From assembly GCA_013150955.1 (NCBI GenBank), contig JAADJD010000028.1:1-64000 (forward strand): a stretch of DNA of 64,000 bases, read 5' to 3'. Both the position numbers and the translations under genes were made by a program. Of the stretch, positions 1-9,210 are shown in pieces (the first letter of the stretch is position 1; each line of letters starts with the position of its first letter). The notes under the pieces were generated by a model. The model was not told where the DNA came from. It was given only the letters and a program-made list of their open reading frames with translations, and made no database searches. This stretch comes from Calditrichota bacterium. Lineage in GTDB: Bacteria > Calditrichota > Calditrichia > RBG-13-44-9 > J042.

Positions 1-89
1 TAGACTACAGCGTTTTGAAAAAAACGGCCAAAACCCTTGCATTTTCAAGCAAAAATGATCGTCTATGGAGGGTTTGCTGTCAAACTCAG

Positions 90-206
90 GCAATAAAATA
101 CTTTGGATTGTGTCTGGATGAAAATGTGTTCCAGGGTTTATTCGCGATTTTGCAGATATTTTATGGCTTCATTCGCGTGATTCGTGGTTTCATGCATTAT
201 TAGGAT
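90..206 (+). repeat. Dispersed palindromic repeat, 5'-truncated copy
   Basis: This is the right-hand two thirds of the dispersed element described under the 17615 copy. It contains the internal TCTGGATGAAAATGTGTTCC segment, then TTTATTCGCGATTTTG, and ends with the right arm ATTCGCGTGATTCGTGG followed by TGCATTATTAGG. The left arm is absent: the DNA before about position 90 has no resemblance to the family. It lies just downstream of the 3' end of the minus-strand glycosyltransferase gene. The first 90 bases of the window hold no gene that I can support. Confidence 0.75.
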
Positions 207-218
207 TGAAACATCTCC

Positions 219-1535
219 TCAGGTGGAAACAAGCTGATTAAACATGTCTGCCAGTTGCCGGGTCAGGGATCTTCGACTGAATTTTTGAATGGCGGCTCCA
301 TCTCCACTTACGGCAAGGGTTCCCTGTTTCCATTGAATTATCCATCCTTGCAGGGTCTGTCGGATTGCAGCTCGATCCTCATAATCCAATACCCGCCCCA
401 TTCGCAACTCCTGTAGAATTCGATCCACCTCGCCTCCAGGAGGGCCCAGGGCCAGAATGGGCTTCTGCAAACGGATGTATTCAAACGTTTTGCCGGGGAG
501 AATCCGCCGATTTTGACGGGACTGGGTGATGAGCAACAACAGGGCCGTTGCGCCGGCCGCCTGTTGAAGAGCCTGGTGATGGGGCACGTAGGGAACCCAT
601 TCAACCAGCGGCTCGATGCCCGCATCCGCAATACTTTGCCGCACACTCTCTGCCACCTGACCCACAAAAACAAGACGAAAATTTTCCGCCGTTATGAACC
701 CCTCCGCCAACCAATCGCGCAGCACCCCAAACAGCTGGACGGGATTGCGCTCGATGCCCACGGCACCGACGTGCATCAGGACAAATCGATGCGCATCAGC
801 AGGGGATTGAGGAATGGCCTGGAAGTCGGCTTCATCATATCCATTGGGCAGGTACTGGCATTTTGAGGGATCGACTTTTTGGGCAAACGATTGCTCAATA
901 TCCAATCGACTCACAAAGGTCAACCGATCGGCTTCGCGAAGTACCCGTTGTTCCAGCCAGCCATCCAGCGCCCGCGCCACCGGTAGCCGTTTCTGACGCT
1001 CGTAATAATGAATATCCGTCCAGGGATCACGAAAATCGGCCACCCATTGCAGCCCGGATCGTCTGGAAAGTGTCCGCGCAATCAAATGCACGGTGGGTGG
1101 GGGAGAGGTGGAAAATATCAGCTGAGGCCGTTCACGCCGAATAATCCTCATGCCTTCCCGCACCGCAAAAGGCCACCAGCCGATTTTGGCGTCGGGAATA
1201 AACAGGTTTGCCCGGATCCAGAACGCCAGGCGCTTTTTCCAATTTTCTGGTTTTTCAGCCAGCACGCCCACCTGGATGCGGCTGTCCGCAGGCATCCCCA
1301 CAAATTTCCGAAAAACGTGCCCCGGTTCCAGATGGCGGATGCGGTAAACCCGACACTCCGGCGGCACCTCTTTTTCAAGGGATGGATCCAGCGCCGGATA
1401 TTCCCCCGACGTCACTGTCAGGACCAGCGGTTGCCATCCAAACTCCGGAAGGTATTTGACAAATTTCAGAATCCGCTGCACACCTGGCCCACCCGCCGGC
1501 GGCCAGTAATATGTAACGATCAATACCTTTTTCAT
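219..1535 (-). CDS. GT4-type glycosyltransferase
   Basis: A 438-residue cytoplasmic glycosyltransferase of the GT-B fold, likely transferring a sugar from a nucleotide-sugar donor to an envelope glycan or lipid. The N-terminus carries the acceptor-domain signature GGPGVQR (about residues 15-21) after a hydrophobic first strand, typical of family 4 enzymes with a Glyco_trans_4_4-like domain. The C-terminal donor domain has LPGKTFEYI followed by a KPILAL strand near residues 345-365, the position of the family's conserved glutamate loop. The ATG overlaps the end of the upstream YfhO-like gene by four bases, so the two are translationally coupled. The exact sugar and acceptor cannot be told from sequence. 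Confidence 0.88.
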   Translation of the reverse strand: MKKVLIVTYYWPPAGGPGVQRILKFVKYLPEFGWQPLVLTVTSGEYPALDPSLEKEVPPECRVYRIRHLEPGHVFRKFVGMPADSRIQVGVLAEKPENWKKRLAFWIRANLFIPDAKIGWWPFAVREGMRIIRRERPQLIFSTSPPPTVHLIARTLSRRSGLQWVADFRDPWTDIHYYERQKRLPVARALDGWLEQRVLREADRLTFVSRLDIEQSFAQKVDPSKCQYLPNGYDEADFQAIPQSPADAHRFVLMHVGAVGIERNPVQLFGVLRDWLAEGFITAENFRLVFVGQVAESVRQSIADAGIEPLVEWVPYVPHHQALQQAAGATALLLLITQSRQNRRILPGKTFEYIRLQKPILALGPPGGEVDRILQELRMGRVLDYEDRAAIRQTLQGWIIQWKQGTLAVSGDGAAIQKFSRRSLTRQLADMFNQLVST

Positions 1536-4096
1536 GAACGTCCACGAAAAGAACGCCAGCTCCGACGCATTTGATCCCCCAGCTCCCGATAAAGGGCAAA
1601 GGCCAATCCAACATATACGATCAGAAATCCAATCAGGGACAGCCTGATGCCCAGGAAAAACGATGCCGGGCGGAAAATGAATTGCAATCGATGTTCACCG
1701 GCGGGCATCCACACCGATCGCAGCACGTGATTGGTCTTGTAAATTTCCAACTCCTGCTCTCCGTCCAGAATCGCCTTCCATCCGCGGGGGTAATAAATTT
1801 CGGAGACCACCAGAAGCCCTGGCTGGGAAGCGTATACGTTAAACTCCACGCGATTGGGATCGAAATGGGTCACTGCTACCCGACTACTATCGGGTTTCCG
1901 CACCGGATGTGGCAACGGCTTTTCCAGAATGGCGATTCGGGACGGGTTGAAATCGGAATCGTTCAGGCGCTTCAGGCGCTTCACGCCGTCGGGTATGACT
2001 TCTACCGAATCCACAAAAAACGCCCGGGGCAGCGCCTCCCGATTCAAATACAGCTTTAAATTAACCGATCGATCTTCCCCCAGAAATTGCAACGCGGGAT
2101 GACGAAACGGCATGGATGACACCAGATAGCGGGTATTCAACATACTAACCACGTTTAGATTAAACGGCAATCCCGCCTGGGCAGGTTGAAGGAGATTGTT
2201 ATCGATGATGTCCTGAATCACCTGCAACTTTGCGGGCGAATAGCCGCCAATGGATTGATAATAATAGCTCCAGCGGGTGTCATTGGTAATGACCTCAAAA
2301 GGCGGCGCCACCCGAAACATGGTCGTGTCTCTGGAAATGATGGGATCCAGTGCGTTTTTCCGGTACACCTCTTTTTCAATTGCCTTGATATCCCCGAACT
2401 TACCCTCCAGATATTTACTGGAAATCCAGCCCAGATCCACTCCCACCAGCATCACCACCAGTACTCCAAAAGCTGCTGGATTCATCCATTTCTGAAAAAC
2501 AGCCACCAGGGTTGCCACAAACACGGTTAAGAACAGCAACGTTCGCAAGGTGGAGGCTTTCAGTATTTCCAGACGGATCTCCCTCAGAATGTCCACCCAT
2601 TGCTGAGCACGTTGTTGACCAATCTGGGCAGCCAGTCGTTGAAACTCTCCCGCACTGGCCAGCGAAAAACTGGAACCAAACAGCAGGGGAATAATGAGCA
2701 GGATGCCCACGCCTCCACTTAAAACCAGCAACTTCTGGCGCAAGGCCGGTTCCCCAATCGGGTTACGGAGCAAAAAGTCCAAACCATAGGCCGCCAGCAC
2801 ACTAACGTTAAACATCACCAGCGTCAAAATCATCATTGGAACACGAAACTTGTCAAAGTAGGGCACATAGTAAAAAAACAGTTTGTACAGGGCGGCAAAA
2901 TGCTTTCCCAGGGAAAGTAAAAGGGCAAACAGGGTAAGAAACGCAAAGCTTTTGACCACGGGATCCTTCCAGCGGAAAACAATGGCAACCAGAGCTAAAA
3001 AGATTAAAAGAATGCCCATATACTCGTAAGATTGGGTGAATGGCAAACTGCCCCAATACAGGGGAAGCGTTCGGCCTCTCAACTGCGGATAGGCATCGCC
3101 TTCGTACACTTCGTTTGACGTGCCCCCGTGAAATTTGGGAATGATGAAGTTCCAGAACTCACTGACCGTATAAGACCAGTTGGTAGCGTAATCGAATCCC
3201 ACGCCTTTCTTTTCTTTCTCGGTAACCTGCTTTTTCAGATGAATGGCCTGCCCACCCCGTGTGGAATAGGGGGTATAATCCCGAATGGGTAACAACGGTT
3301 GTGCCACCATTAGCACCACCAGAACCAGGGAAACCGCAAACATCCCATTCCAGCGCAGAAAATCGCCCCAGCGCTTTTCCAGCGCCGGTTTGAGATACGG
3401 CACGATCCCCACAAACAACAACATCATCAGGGTGTAAAAAATGATCTGGTAATGCTGGGTTCGCATTTGCAAGGCCATGGCCCAGCTAAATAGCAGCATG
3501 CCCAGTACATTTCGATGCCGCAGAAAATACAGAAAGGTTAACAGAACATAGGGCATCCACATCAGCGCACGAAACTTGGTGAAATGCCCAACAACGATGA
3601 GCGCCTGAAAGTGAGGCATTAAAATGAACCCGATGGCCGCCAGCATGCCGCTCAGGGCGGAAAGTCCCAGAAATTTCACCAATAAAAAGATGCCCAGTCC
3701 ACCTGCCCAGAAATACAAGACCCGCCAGTCCAGTACCCGATCCAGATAAATGAGCACACGATCGATCGACCAGATAATGGGGCGATACAGGTGATAGTAG
3801 GGCATGCCCCCAAAGATGTAGGGATTCCACAGCGCCCATTCGCCGGTTTGTTTCTGAAACTGAATGATTTGGTGCCGCTTTCCAATTCCCGAGACCAGAT
3901 CGGTTCCGGTCACTTCCAGCCCATCGATTGCTAAGGGCTTGTAAAACACGGTTAAAAACACCAACAATGCCACAAAGAAAATGAGGATACTCCGGGGCTG
4001 TTCCAGCTGGTCTAAAAAAGATGTCGCTGATTGTAACCGCGGGGATGCGCCACCGGACGGCGACTTTTTAGGCTTTTTTTTCTTAATCTTGGCCAT
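1532..4096 (-). CDS. YfhO-family multi-spanning membrane protein
   Basis: An 854-residue integral membrane protein of the YfhO family, related to GT-C glycosyltransferases. A lysine-rich cytoplasmic N-terminus is followed by a first membrane helix near residues 35-55, a periplasmic loop with the family-typical WNPYIFGGMPYY segment, then many hydrophobic helices to about residue 560. The soluble C-terminal region (about 600-800) resembles the extracytoplasmic domain of YfhO proteins, and a last helix precedes the basic C-terminus. In Gram-positives YfhO glycosylates teichoic acids; in this Gram-negative the substrate is unknown. A strong GGAGAGG site precedes the ATG. It is the first gene of a two-gene unit with the GT4 enzyme. 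Confidence 0.85.
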   Translation of the reverse strand: MAKIKKKKPKKSPSGGASPRLQSATSFLDQLEQPRSILIFFVALLVFLTVFYKPLAIDGLEVTGTDLVSGIGKRHQIIQFQKQTGEWALWNPYIFGGMPYYHLYRPIIWSIDRVLIYLDRVLDWRVLYFWAGGLGIFLLVKFLGLSALSGMLAAIGFILMPHFQALIVVGHFTKFRALMWMPYVLLTFLYFLRHRNVLGMLLFSWAMALQMRTQHYQIIFYTLMMLLFVGIVPYLKPALEKRWGDFLRWNGMFAVSLVLVVLMVAQPLLPIRDYTPYSTRGGQAIHLKKQVTEKEKKGVGFDYATNWSYTVSEFWNFIIPKFHGGTSNEVYEGDAYPQLRGRTLPLYWGSLPFTQSYEYMGILLIFLALVAIVFRWKDPVVKSFAFLTLFALLLSLGKHFAALYKLFFYYVPYFDKFRVPMMILTLVMFNVSVLAAYGLDFLLRNPIGEPALRQKLLVLSGGVGILLIIPLLFGSSFSLASAGEFQRLAAQIGQQRAQQWVDILREIRLEILKASTLRTLLFLTVFVATLVAVFQKWMNPAAFGVLVVMLVGVDLGWISSKYLEGKFGDIKAIEKEVYRKNALDPIISRDTTMFRVAPPFEVITNDTRWSYYYQSIGGYSPAKLQVIQDIIDNNLLQPAQAGLPFNLNVVSMLNTRYLVSSMPFRHPALQFLGEDRSVNLKLYLNREALPRAFFVDSVEVIPDGVKRLKRLNDSDFNPSRIAILEKPLPHPVRKPDSSRVAVTHFDPNRVEFNVYASQPGLLVVSEIYYPRGWKAILDGEQELEIYKTNHVLRSVWMPAGEHRLQFIFRPASFFLGIRLSLIGFLIVYVGLAFALYRELGDQMRRSWRSFRGRS

Positions 4097-4605
4097 TTAA
4101 CCTCTCCACATTTTATCTGAATACGCATCGTTTTCCTGTTTCGGATGGGCTGATTTCGGGTGCCCAATCAACTCCAAAATTCCATCGACACCGTCCCTGC
4201 CCTTTTCATCCATGCCGGACACACAACCGCTCTATCCGGAACAACAGGATTCCTTCAGAGCTCTTCGATTTTTTCATAAATCTTAATTTATTGAAAATCC
4301 ATGGATTTTCAAACGATTTTGAAGGGAATTTCTGCTCTACCTGCCGGGATACCGATGATGCCACTGCCCAATCATGAGCAATGCGAATCTGACCATAGAG
4401 AATAGAAGCAGATTGTTCAGCTTTTTTGCATGGAATGGCTGCGTTCACCGTTTCTTACTTCGGGTTCACGGCGTGGTCTGGGGGAATGGCAACGAAAATT
4501 GAATTTTTCAGAAACCCGCTTTGCATCATTCGGGATTGTGACTAAATTTTGTGAATCAATTGTCGTGAATGGGTAGAGGGACTCAAAATCAAGAAGGGGA
4601 AGGGT
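4097..4605. other. Divergent intergenic region with a perfect palindrome
   Basis: This 509-bp region separates the divergent YfhO-like and acyl-CoA dehydrogenase genes. No convincing gene is present. It contains a perfect 22-bp palindrome at 4291-4312 (half-site TTGAAAATCCA, centre at CATG), large enough to be an operator for a dimeric regulator, and a candidate promoter for the dehydrogenase at 4520-4550. Confidence 0.5.
4520..4550 (+). promoter_or_regulatory. Candidate Bacteroidetes-type promoter for acyl-CoA dehydrogenase
   Basis: TTTG at 4520-4523 is followed, after 19 bases, by TAAATTTT at 4543-4550. This fits TTTG-N19-TAnnTTTG with one mismatch in the last position. It would give a leader of roughly 50 bases before the ATG at 4606. 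The same arrangement occurs in front of ssb. Confidence 0.4.
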
Positions 4606-5763
4606 ATGCAGTTTGAACTCACCGAAGAACAAAAATCCATACAGGAAATGGTTCGGGAGTTTGCCCGGGAAGAGATTGCCCCGATTGTCATGGAATACGA
4701 TGAGGCGAAGAGGTTTCCGGAACAATTGATTCCCAAAATGGCGGAGCTGGGGTTGCTGGGTATCATTTTTCCTGAGGAATACGGTGGTGCCGGAATGGGT
4801 TATATGGAATATGTCCTGATCGTAGAAGAACTGTCCGCAGTGGATCCGTCCATTGGACTCACGGTAGCGGCTCACAACTCCCTGGGTACCAATCACATTT
4901 ACACCTTTGGGAACGAAGCGCAACGTCAGAAATACGTAACCCACCTGGCGCAGGGCAAATCGCTGGCAGCCTGGGCATTAACCGAACCCTGTTGTGGCAG
5001 CGATGCCGCCGCACTAAAAACCACCGCCCGACGGGATGGAGACCGGTGGATCCTCAACGGCCAAAAGACCTTCATCACCAATCCCACCTATTCCGACTAC
5101 GTAGTGGTCATGGCCCGCACCGATCCTGAAAAAGGGAAGAAAGGCATTTCTGCATTTGTGGTGGAGAACGGCACGCCGGGTTACACCATTGGCAACCCGA
5201 TGAACAAACTGGGCACCCGCGCCAGCGACACTGCAGAGCTGTTCTTTGAGGACTGTGCCATTCCCGCGGAAAATCTTATCGGAAAGGAAGGGGAAGGATA
5301 CAAACAGGCGATGCAGATTTTGTCCGGGGGACGCATCAGCATTGCCGCCCTTTGCGTGGGTATGGCCAGAGGGGCCTACGAGCATACGCTAAAATACACC
5401 CTGGAGCGAGAGGCTTTCGGACAAAAGATTGCCAATTTCCAGGCCATTCAATTCCGGCTGGCCGACATGGCCACCGAGATCGAGGCGGCGAAATTGCTGA
5501 CCTACCAGGCCGCCTGGCTGGCCGATCAAGGCAAAAATTACTCCTTAGCCGCTTCCATGGCAAAATTATACGCCTCCGAATTGGCCGTTCGGGTTGCTGA
5601 TATGGCCGTCCAAACGTTTGGGGGATATGGGTACATCAAGGAATATCCGGTAGAAAAATTCTATCGGGACTCCAAAATTGGCACCATTGGTGAAGGCACT
5701 TCAGATATTCAGCGGTTGGTCATCGCCAGGGAACTGATCAAGCAGGCCAGCCAAAATCTGTAA
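4606..5763 (+). CDS. Short-chain acyl-CoA dehydrogenase
   Basis: A 385-residue FAD-dependent acyl-CoA dehydrogenase that would oxidise an acyl-CoA to the trans-2-enoyl-CoA and pass electrons to ETF. Features of the family are all present: N-terminal helical domain, the FAD-contacting LTEPCCGSDAA segment (about residues 126-136), the W(I/F)LNGQKTFITN strand, the C-terminal helical domain, and the GEGTSDIQ motif whose glutamate (about residue 363) is the catalytic base in butyryl- and short-chain enzymes. The length matches butyryl-CoA dehydrogenases. The start follows a GGGGAAGGG site. It appears monocistronic, with its own promoter and a strong terminator. Substrate chain length is inferred only from the position of the glutamate. 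Confidence 0.95.
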   Translation: MQFELTEEQKSIQEMVREFAREEIAPIVMEYDEAKRFPEQLIPKMAELGLLGIIFPEEYGGAGMGYMEYVLIVEELSAVDPSIGLTVAAHNSLGTNHIYTFGNEAQRQKYVTHLAQGKSLAAWALTEPCCGSDAAALKTTARRDGDRWILNGQKTFITNPTYSDYVVVMARTDPEKGKKGISAFVVENGTPGYTIGNPMNKLGTRASDTAELFFEDCAIPAENLIGKEGEGYKQAMQILSGGRISIAALCVGMARGAYEHTLKYTLEREAFGQKIANFQAIQFRLADMATEIEAAKLLTYQAAWLADQGKNYSLAASMAKLYASELAVRVADMAVQTFGGYGYIKEYPVEKFYRDSKIGTIGEGTSDIQRLVIARELIKQASQNL

Positions 5764-5783
5764 TATCTATCGACAAAAATTTG

Positions 5784-5821
5784 AAGGCGGTGCCCTCAAG
5801 CACAGAGGGCACCGCCTTTTT
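5784..5821 (+). terminator. Rho-independent terminator, probably bidirectional
   Basis: A perfect 14-bp stem (AAGGCGGTGCCCTC at 5784-5797 with GAGGGCACCGCCTT at 5805-5818) encloses a 7-base loop and is followed by a run of five T. On the opposite strand the stem is followed by CAAATTTTTG, so it can also serve the minus-strand gene remnant that ends at 5833. It lies 20 bases after the acyl-CoA dehydrogenase stop codon. Confidence 0.92.
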
Positions 5822-5832
5822 CAATGCTACCG

Positions 5833-6459
5833 CTATTTCACCAGCATCATCTTGATGGTTTTCTGGAAGGAACCGGCTTTCATGCGTAACAGGTAGATCC
5901 CGGTAGCCACGGGCCGCCCAGCCTGATCCACACCGTTCCATTCAATCTCGTACCGTCCCGCCTTGCGGAAACCGTTTTCCAGCACGGCGACCTTCCGTCC
6001 CCGGATATCGTACACCACAATTTCCACCTGTTGCGCATGGGGAATCTGGTATTCAATCCGAGTAGATGGATTAAAGGGATTGGGATAGTTTTGATTTAAT
6101 CCATACGTAAATGGCGGGTTGACCGGTTCGTCATCCAGGGCCAGCACTTTTGGATTCAGCCATTTCAGAATGCTCTTCAACACATCCCGTCGCAACGTGC
6201 TGTCGGCAATTGTTTCGTAACCGAACGCCAGGTAAACGACCCGGAACGTTCCAGTGTCCACCTTTAATCCGGCCGTTCCACTGGAAGCGGTATCCCGTAG
6301 CGCTACTGTGGACGGCGAGCGCCTGGAAAATCCTGGCCGATCGTCCACGGTAGGCAGGGTGAGGCTTCTGCTCAGGGCGGTGGTCTGTGTTGTATCTCCC
6401 GGATTGTAGATAAAAATTGGTGTTGCCGGGGCAATGGGATCAATCTCGCTGGGCCACCA
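5833..6459 (-). pseudogene. Headless C-terminal remnant of a type IX-sorted secreted protein
   Basis: An open frame of 209 codons with no ATG and no signal peptide, so it cannot be a functional secreted protein. It starts directly after the stop codon of the upstream glycosyltransferase and is in the same frame. The N-terminal half has a segment (VVYLAFGYETI.....RRDVLKSILKWL) of the type found near the end of large secreted peptidase-like proteins. The C-terminal half is a complete sorting domain: NYPNPFNPSTRIEY, then VVYDIRGRKVA, GRYEIEWNG and a final GIYLLRMKAG strand ending in basic residues. A GTG at 6348 could start translation but would yield only this domain. I read it as the product of a deletion that removed the N-terminal part of the gene. 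Confidence 0.75.
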
Positions 6460-7497
6460 TTAACCATAATACCGCTTCCGGAAGCCGATAAAATCCTCCC
6501 TCCCCCGGATGACCCGGAACCAGATGGCGGCCAAAAATCCCAATCCATAACCCAAAATCTGAATCGGAATCACCACGGGAATTAAATACAGCAATCGCCA
6601 ATCCCGGTAACGGATTGCCCCGTGGATGCCAGAGGCGGCTAAAACAACGACTCCCAATCCCAGAAGATAAAAAAACATCGTTCTAATGGTTTGATGCAAC
6701 AGGGCCCCAAGAAAAATTCCCACCAAACCCATTACCGCCAGGGAGGGAAAAAGGTGCACCGGTTCCAGCAGTTTGCGGTCTAATTGGGCCAGCCGAACAC
6801 GGGCCACTCCAAAATTAAACACCTGGCGAAAAAACTGTTTTAAAGTGGTTCGACGCTTGTGAAATACATATGCCTCCGGAATGTGAATGACGCGGGCACC
6901 ACTCTGAATAATGCGGTGACTGTACTCAATATCCTGCCCGTGGCGAATATTGCTGAATCCCCCGATGCGCTCATACACATTGCGGGCAACCCCCATATTA
7001 AAACTGCGGGGATAATACTTTCCCATTTTCTTTCGGGTATGTCCGCGGATGCCTCCGGTGGTTAAAAACGAAGTCATGGCGTAGTTAATGGCCTTCAGCA
7101 AGACCGGGAAATCATCGCGATGGGCGTCTGGCCCGCCAAAGGCCTCTCCCCCCTGTTCCGTTAACGCCCGATCCACGGCCGTTAACCACCCGGGGGGTAC
7201 GGTAACATCGGAATCCAGAAAGATAAAAAAATCACCCTTCGCTACCTCCATCCCCTTATTGCGAGCGGCCCCAGGCCCTCGATTCTCCTGCCGAACCAAT
7301 CTTAACGGAAAATCCACCCGTTCCCTATAGGCCTGTACCCACTCTTGTGTACCGTCTGTGGAACCGTCGTCCACGATGATCAGTTCGAACCGATCCCCTG
7401 GAAAATCCAATTGTTGAAAGGATTGCACCAGTTCCCGGATCTCATCCAGACGATTAAAGGCCGGAACGATTATCGAATAAAAAGCATACCTTCCCAT
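6460..7497 (-). CDS. GT2 glycosyltransferase with C-terminal membrane helices
   Basis: A 345-residue GT-A fold family 2 glycosyltransferase, cytoplasmic catalytic domain anchored to the inner membrane. Motifs in order: SIIVPAFNR at the N-terminus, IIVDDGSTDGT near residue 40, GPGAARNKGM and FFIFLDSDVTVPP near residues 75-100 (the DXD-type metal site is DSD), and a helix with GQDIEYSHR in place of the usual ED acid pair. Two to three hydrophobic helices occupy about residues 250-330. It lies 14 bases after the preceding GT2 gene in the same operon, so the two probably act on the same envelope glycan. Substrates are not identifiable. Confidence 0.9.
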   Translation of the reverse strand: MGRYAFYSIIVPAFNRLDEIRELVQSFQQLDFPGDRFELIIVDDGSTDGTQEWVQAYRERVDFPLRLVRQENRGPGAARNKGMEVAKGDFFIFLDSDVTVPPGWLTAVDRALTEQGGEAFGGPDAHRDDFPVLLKAINYAMTSFLTTGGIRGHTRKKMGKYYPRSFNMGVARNVYERIGGFSNIRHGQDIEYSHRIIQSGARVIHIPEAYVFHKRRTTLKQFFRQVFNFGVARVRLAQLDRKLLEPVHLFPSLAVMGLVGIFLGALLHQTIRTMFFYLLGLGVVVLAASGIHGAIRYRDWRLLYLIPVVIPIQILGYGLGFLAAIWFRVIRGREDFIGFRKRYYG

Positions 7498-7511
7498 TCA
7501 TCAACGATCGC

Positions 7512-8435
7512 TTACTCGATCACCTCTTTAATCGAATATTCCATGTTTTCGGCAAAATTGGCGGAAAGCATTTCTCCCAGCAATCCCAAAACGACAAATT
7601 GGACTCCAACAATAATCAGCAAGATTCCCAGAAAGAACAGGGGGCGATTTTTAATGCTGTGCCCCATGAACCAGAGAATGGTTAAATACAGTTCGATGAA
7701 AAAACCCACAATAAAGGCGCTTAACCCAATCATTCCAAAAATATGGAGGGGCGTGGTTTTGTATCGGGTCAGAAAGAGCACCGTAATCAGGTCAAAAAAT
7801 CCATTAAAAAAGCGCGAAAAGCCAAACTTGGTTTTTCCGTATTTACGGGGATGATGCCGCACTGGAATTTCACCCACTCGAAATCCCTGCCACTGAGCCA
7901 GAACCGGCAGGAATCGGTGTAGCTCTCCATACACCTGGATGCTTTTTATCACCTCCGAACGGTAGGCTTTGAGACCACAGTTGAAATCGTGCAGGGGAAT
8001 GCCGGTTAACCGCGCGGTAACGTAATTAAACAATCGGGAAGGGATGGTCTTGGAGATGGGATCCCGGCGCTTCTTTTTCCAGCCGGAGACCAGGTCGTAC
8101 CCCTCTTCCAGCTTTTTCAGGAGATTGGGGATTTCTTCGGGATCGTCCTGCAAATCAGCATCCATGGTCACCACAATCTTTCCGCGAGCCACACGAAACC
8201 CTTCGGCCAGAGCCGCACTTTTCCCATAATTCCGCCGAAATTGAATGGCCCGCAACACCGGGTACTGCTGCTTTAATTCCTTCAGTACATCAAACGTGCC
8301 ATCCCGACTGCCATCGTCCACCACAATGATTTCGTATGACAGTTTCAATTTCTCTAACACACGGGTGGTTTTTTCCAGCAGTTCGGGTAACGATTCCCGT
8401 TCGTTGTATGCAGGGATAACAATGCTGACGTCCAT
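7512..8435 (-). CDS. Polyprenyl-phosphate glycosyltransferase, DPM1/ArnC-like GT2
   Basis: A 307-residue family 2 glycosyltransferase of the dolichyl-phosphate-mannose-synthase/ArnC type, expected to load a sugar onto undecaprenyl phosphate at the inner membrane face. It shows SIVIPAYNERESL, IIVVDDGSRDGT, the metal-binding TMDADLQDDP (about residues 93-102) and the RHHPRKYGKTKF loop typical of this subfamily, followed by two C-terminal membrane helices. The ATG at 8435 has a close AAGGTG; an in-frame GTG two codons upstream is the alternative. The gene starts a few bases after the DUF4292 gene. It is likely the lipid-sugar supplier for neighbouring GT-C/GT2 enzymes, an inference from family and context. 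Confidence 0.92.
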   Translation of the reverse strand: MDVSIVIPAYNERESLPELLEKTTRVLEKLKLSYEIIVVDDGSRDGTFDVLKELKQQYPVLRAIQFRRNYGKSAALAEGFRVARGKIVVTMDADLQDDPEEIPNLLKKLEEGYDLVSGWKKKRRDPISKTIPSRLFNYVTARLTGIPLHDFNCGLKAYRSEVIKSIQVYGELHRFLPVLAQWQGFRVGEIPVRHHPRKYGKTKFGFSRFFNGFFDLITVLFLTRYKTTPLHIFGMIGLSAFIVGFFIELYLTILWFMGHSIKNRPLFFLGILLIIVGVQFVVLGLLGEMLSANFAENMEYSIKEVIE

Positions 8436-8442
8436 TTTCACC

Positions 8443-9210
8443 TTATAGATTTAATTGCCGTGCTCTCGGATCTATGGTAATGCGATATCTTGCCGGATTT
8501 ATGGGACGATTGAACATTAGCGTCTTATAAAATACGGTAATACGTTCCTGCCGTTCCGGCTGGGTTAAGCGGATCAATCCCGGAAAGTAGATGCCGTTCT
8601 GTTTCCGATACCGCTGAAATTCCATGCGGACAATCACCCGACCATCCCTCAACATCTCCCATTTTTCCAGAAGGCCCGTTTCCGGATCAACTTTATAGCG
8701 GTGTTTGACGGACCCGGCTTTCAAAGCAAACACGCCGCGCTTCGCATCCACCAACCGCGCACCCGACACGGGCGCCAGTGGTTTTCCCAATAACGCGGCC
8801 TGTAAGTCCTTCAAGGAAAAATCGGTGTTTAAAAAACGGGCAATGTACGCATTGGTTAATTCACCTGCAATGTACTGATTGTCGTATTCATTGTAAATTA
8901 AAAATCGCCGTTTGCCAATAAAGATCTTTCCCACATTCACCCCAAAGGCGCCTTCGGCCTGTACAAAAAGCGTATCGGGATCAATCCAGATGACCCGGAT
9001 GTTCACATGCCCATTGACCTGAGGCGATTCGACGGTCAGACGGGCGGTTCCTTCAAAGGTGTGGATTTGCTGATAATTGGCCTGATACCTTTCGGGCCAC
9101 TGGTGGATCTGAGTGGTTAAAACAGGTGGTGCCGATCGTTTCAACGGCGCCGCACAACTGAAAAGAAGGGCCATCCAGGAAAAGGTCAGGATTCCTGCAA
9201 TCCATTTCAT
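8443..9210 (-). CDS. DUF4292 lipoprotein
   Basis: A 255-residue predicted lipoprotein: a hydrophobic signal of about 18 residues ends at the lipobox LLFSC, so the mature protein starts at Cys19 or so. The remainder matches the pattern of DUF4292 proteins, which share a LolA/LolB-like half-barrel fold: FEGTARLTVESPQ, GVNVGKIFIGKRRFLIYNEYDN, and ITVFYKTLMFNRPI near the C-terminus. LolB-like folds bind lipoprotein acyl chains, but a Lol role here is only an analogy. The start codon overlaps the stop of the TPR lipoprotein gene by four bases, so the pair is translationally coupled, as this pair commonly is in FCB genomes. Confidence 0.82.
   Translation of the reverse strand: MKWIAGILTFSWMALLFSCAAPLKRSAPPVLTTQIHQWPERYQANYQQIHTFEGTARLTVESPQVNGHVNIRVIWIDPDTLFVQAEGAFGVNVGKIFIGKRRFLIYNEYDNQYIAGELTNAYIARFLNTDFSLKDLQAALLGKPLAPVSGARLVDAKRGVFALKAGSVKHRYKVDPETGLLEKWEMLRDGRVIVRMEFQRYRKQNGIYFPGLIRLTQPERQERITVFYKTLMFNRPINPARYRITIDPRARQLNL

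Noticed and set aside
4206-4448. An 80-codon open frame in the intergenic region before acyl-CoA dehydrogenase
   Set aside because: No ribosome site, no recognisable domain, and it covers the perfect palindrome; composition is not gene-like.
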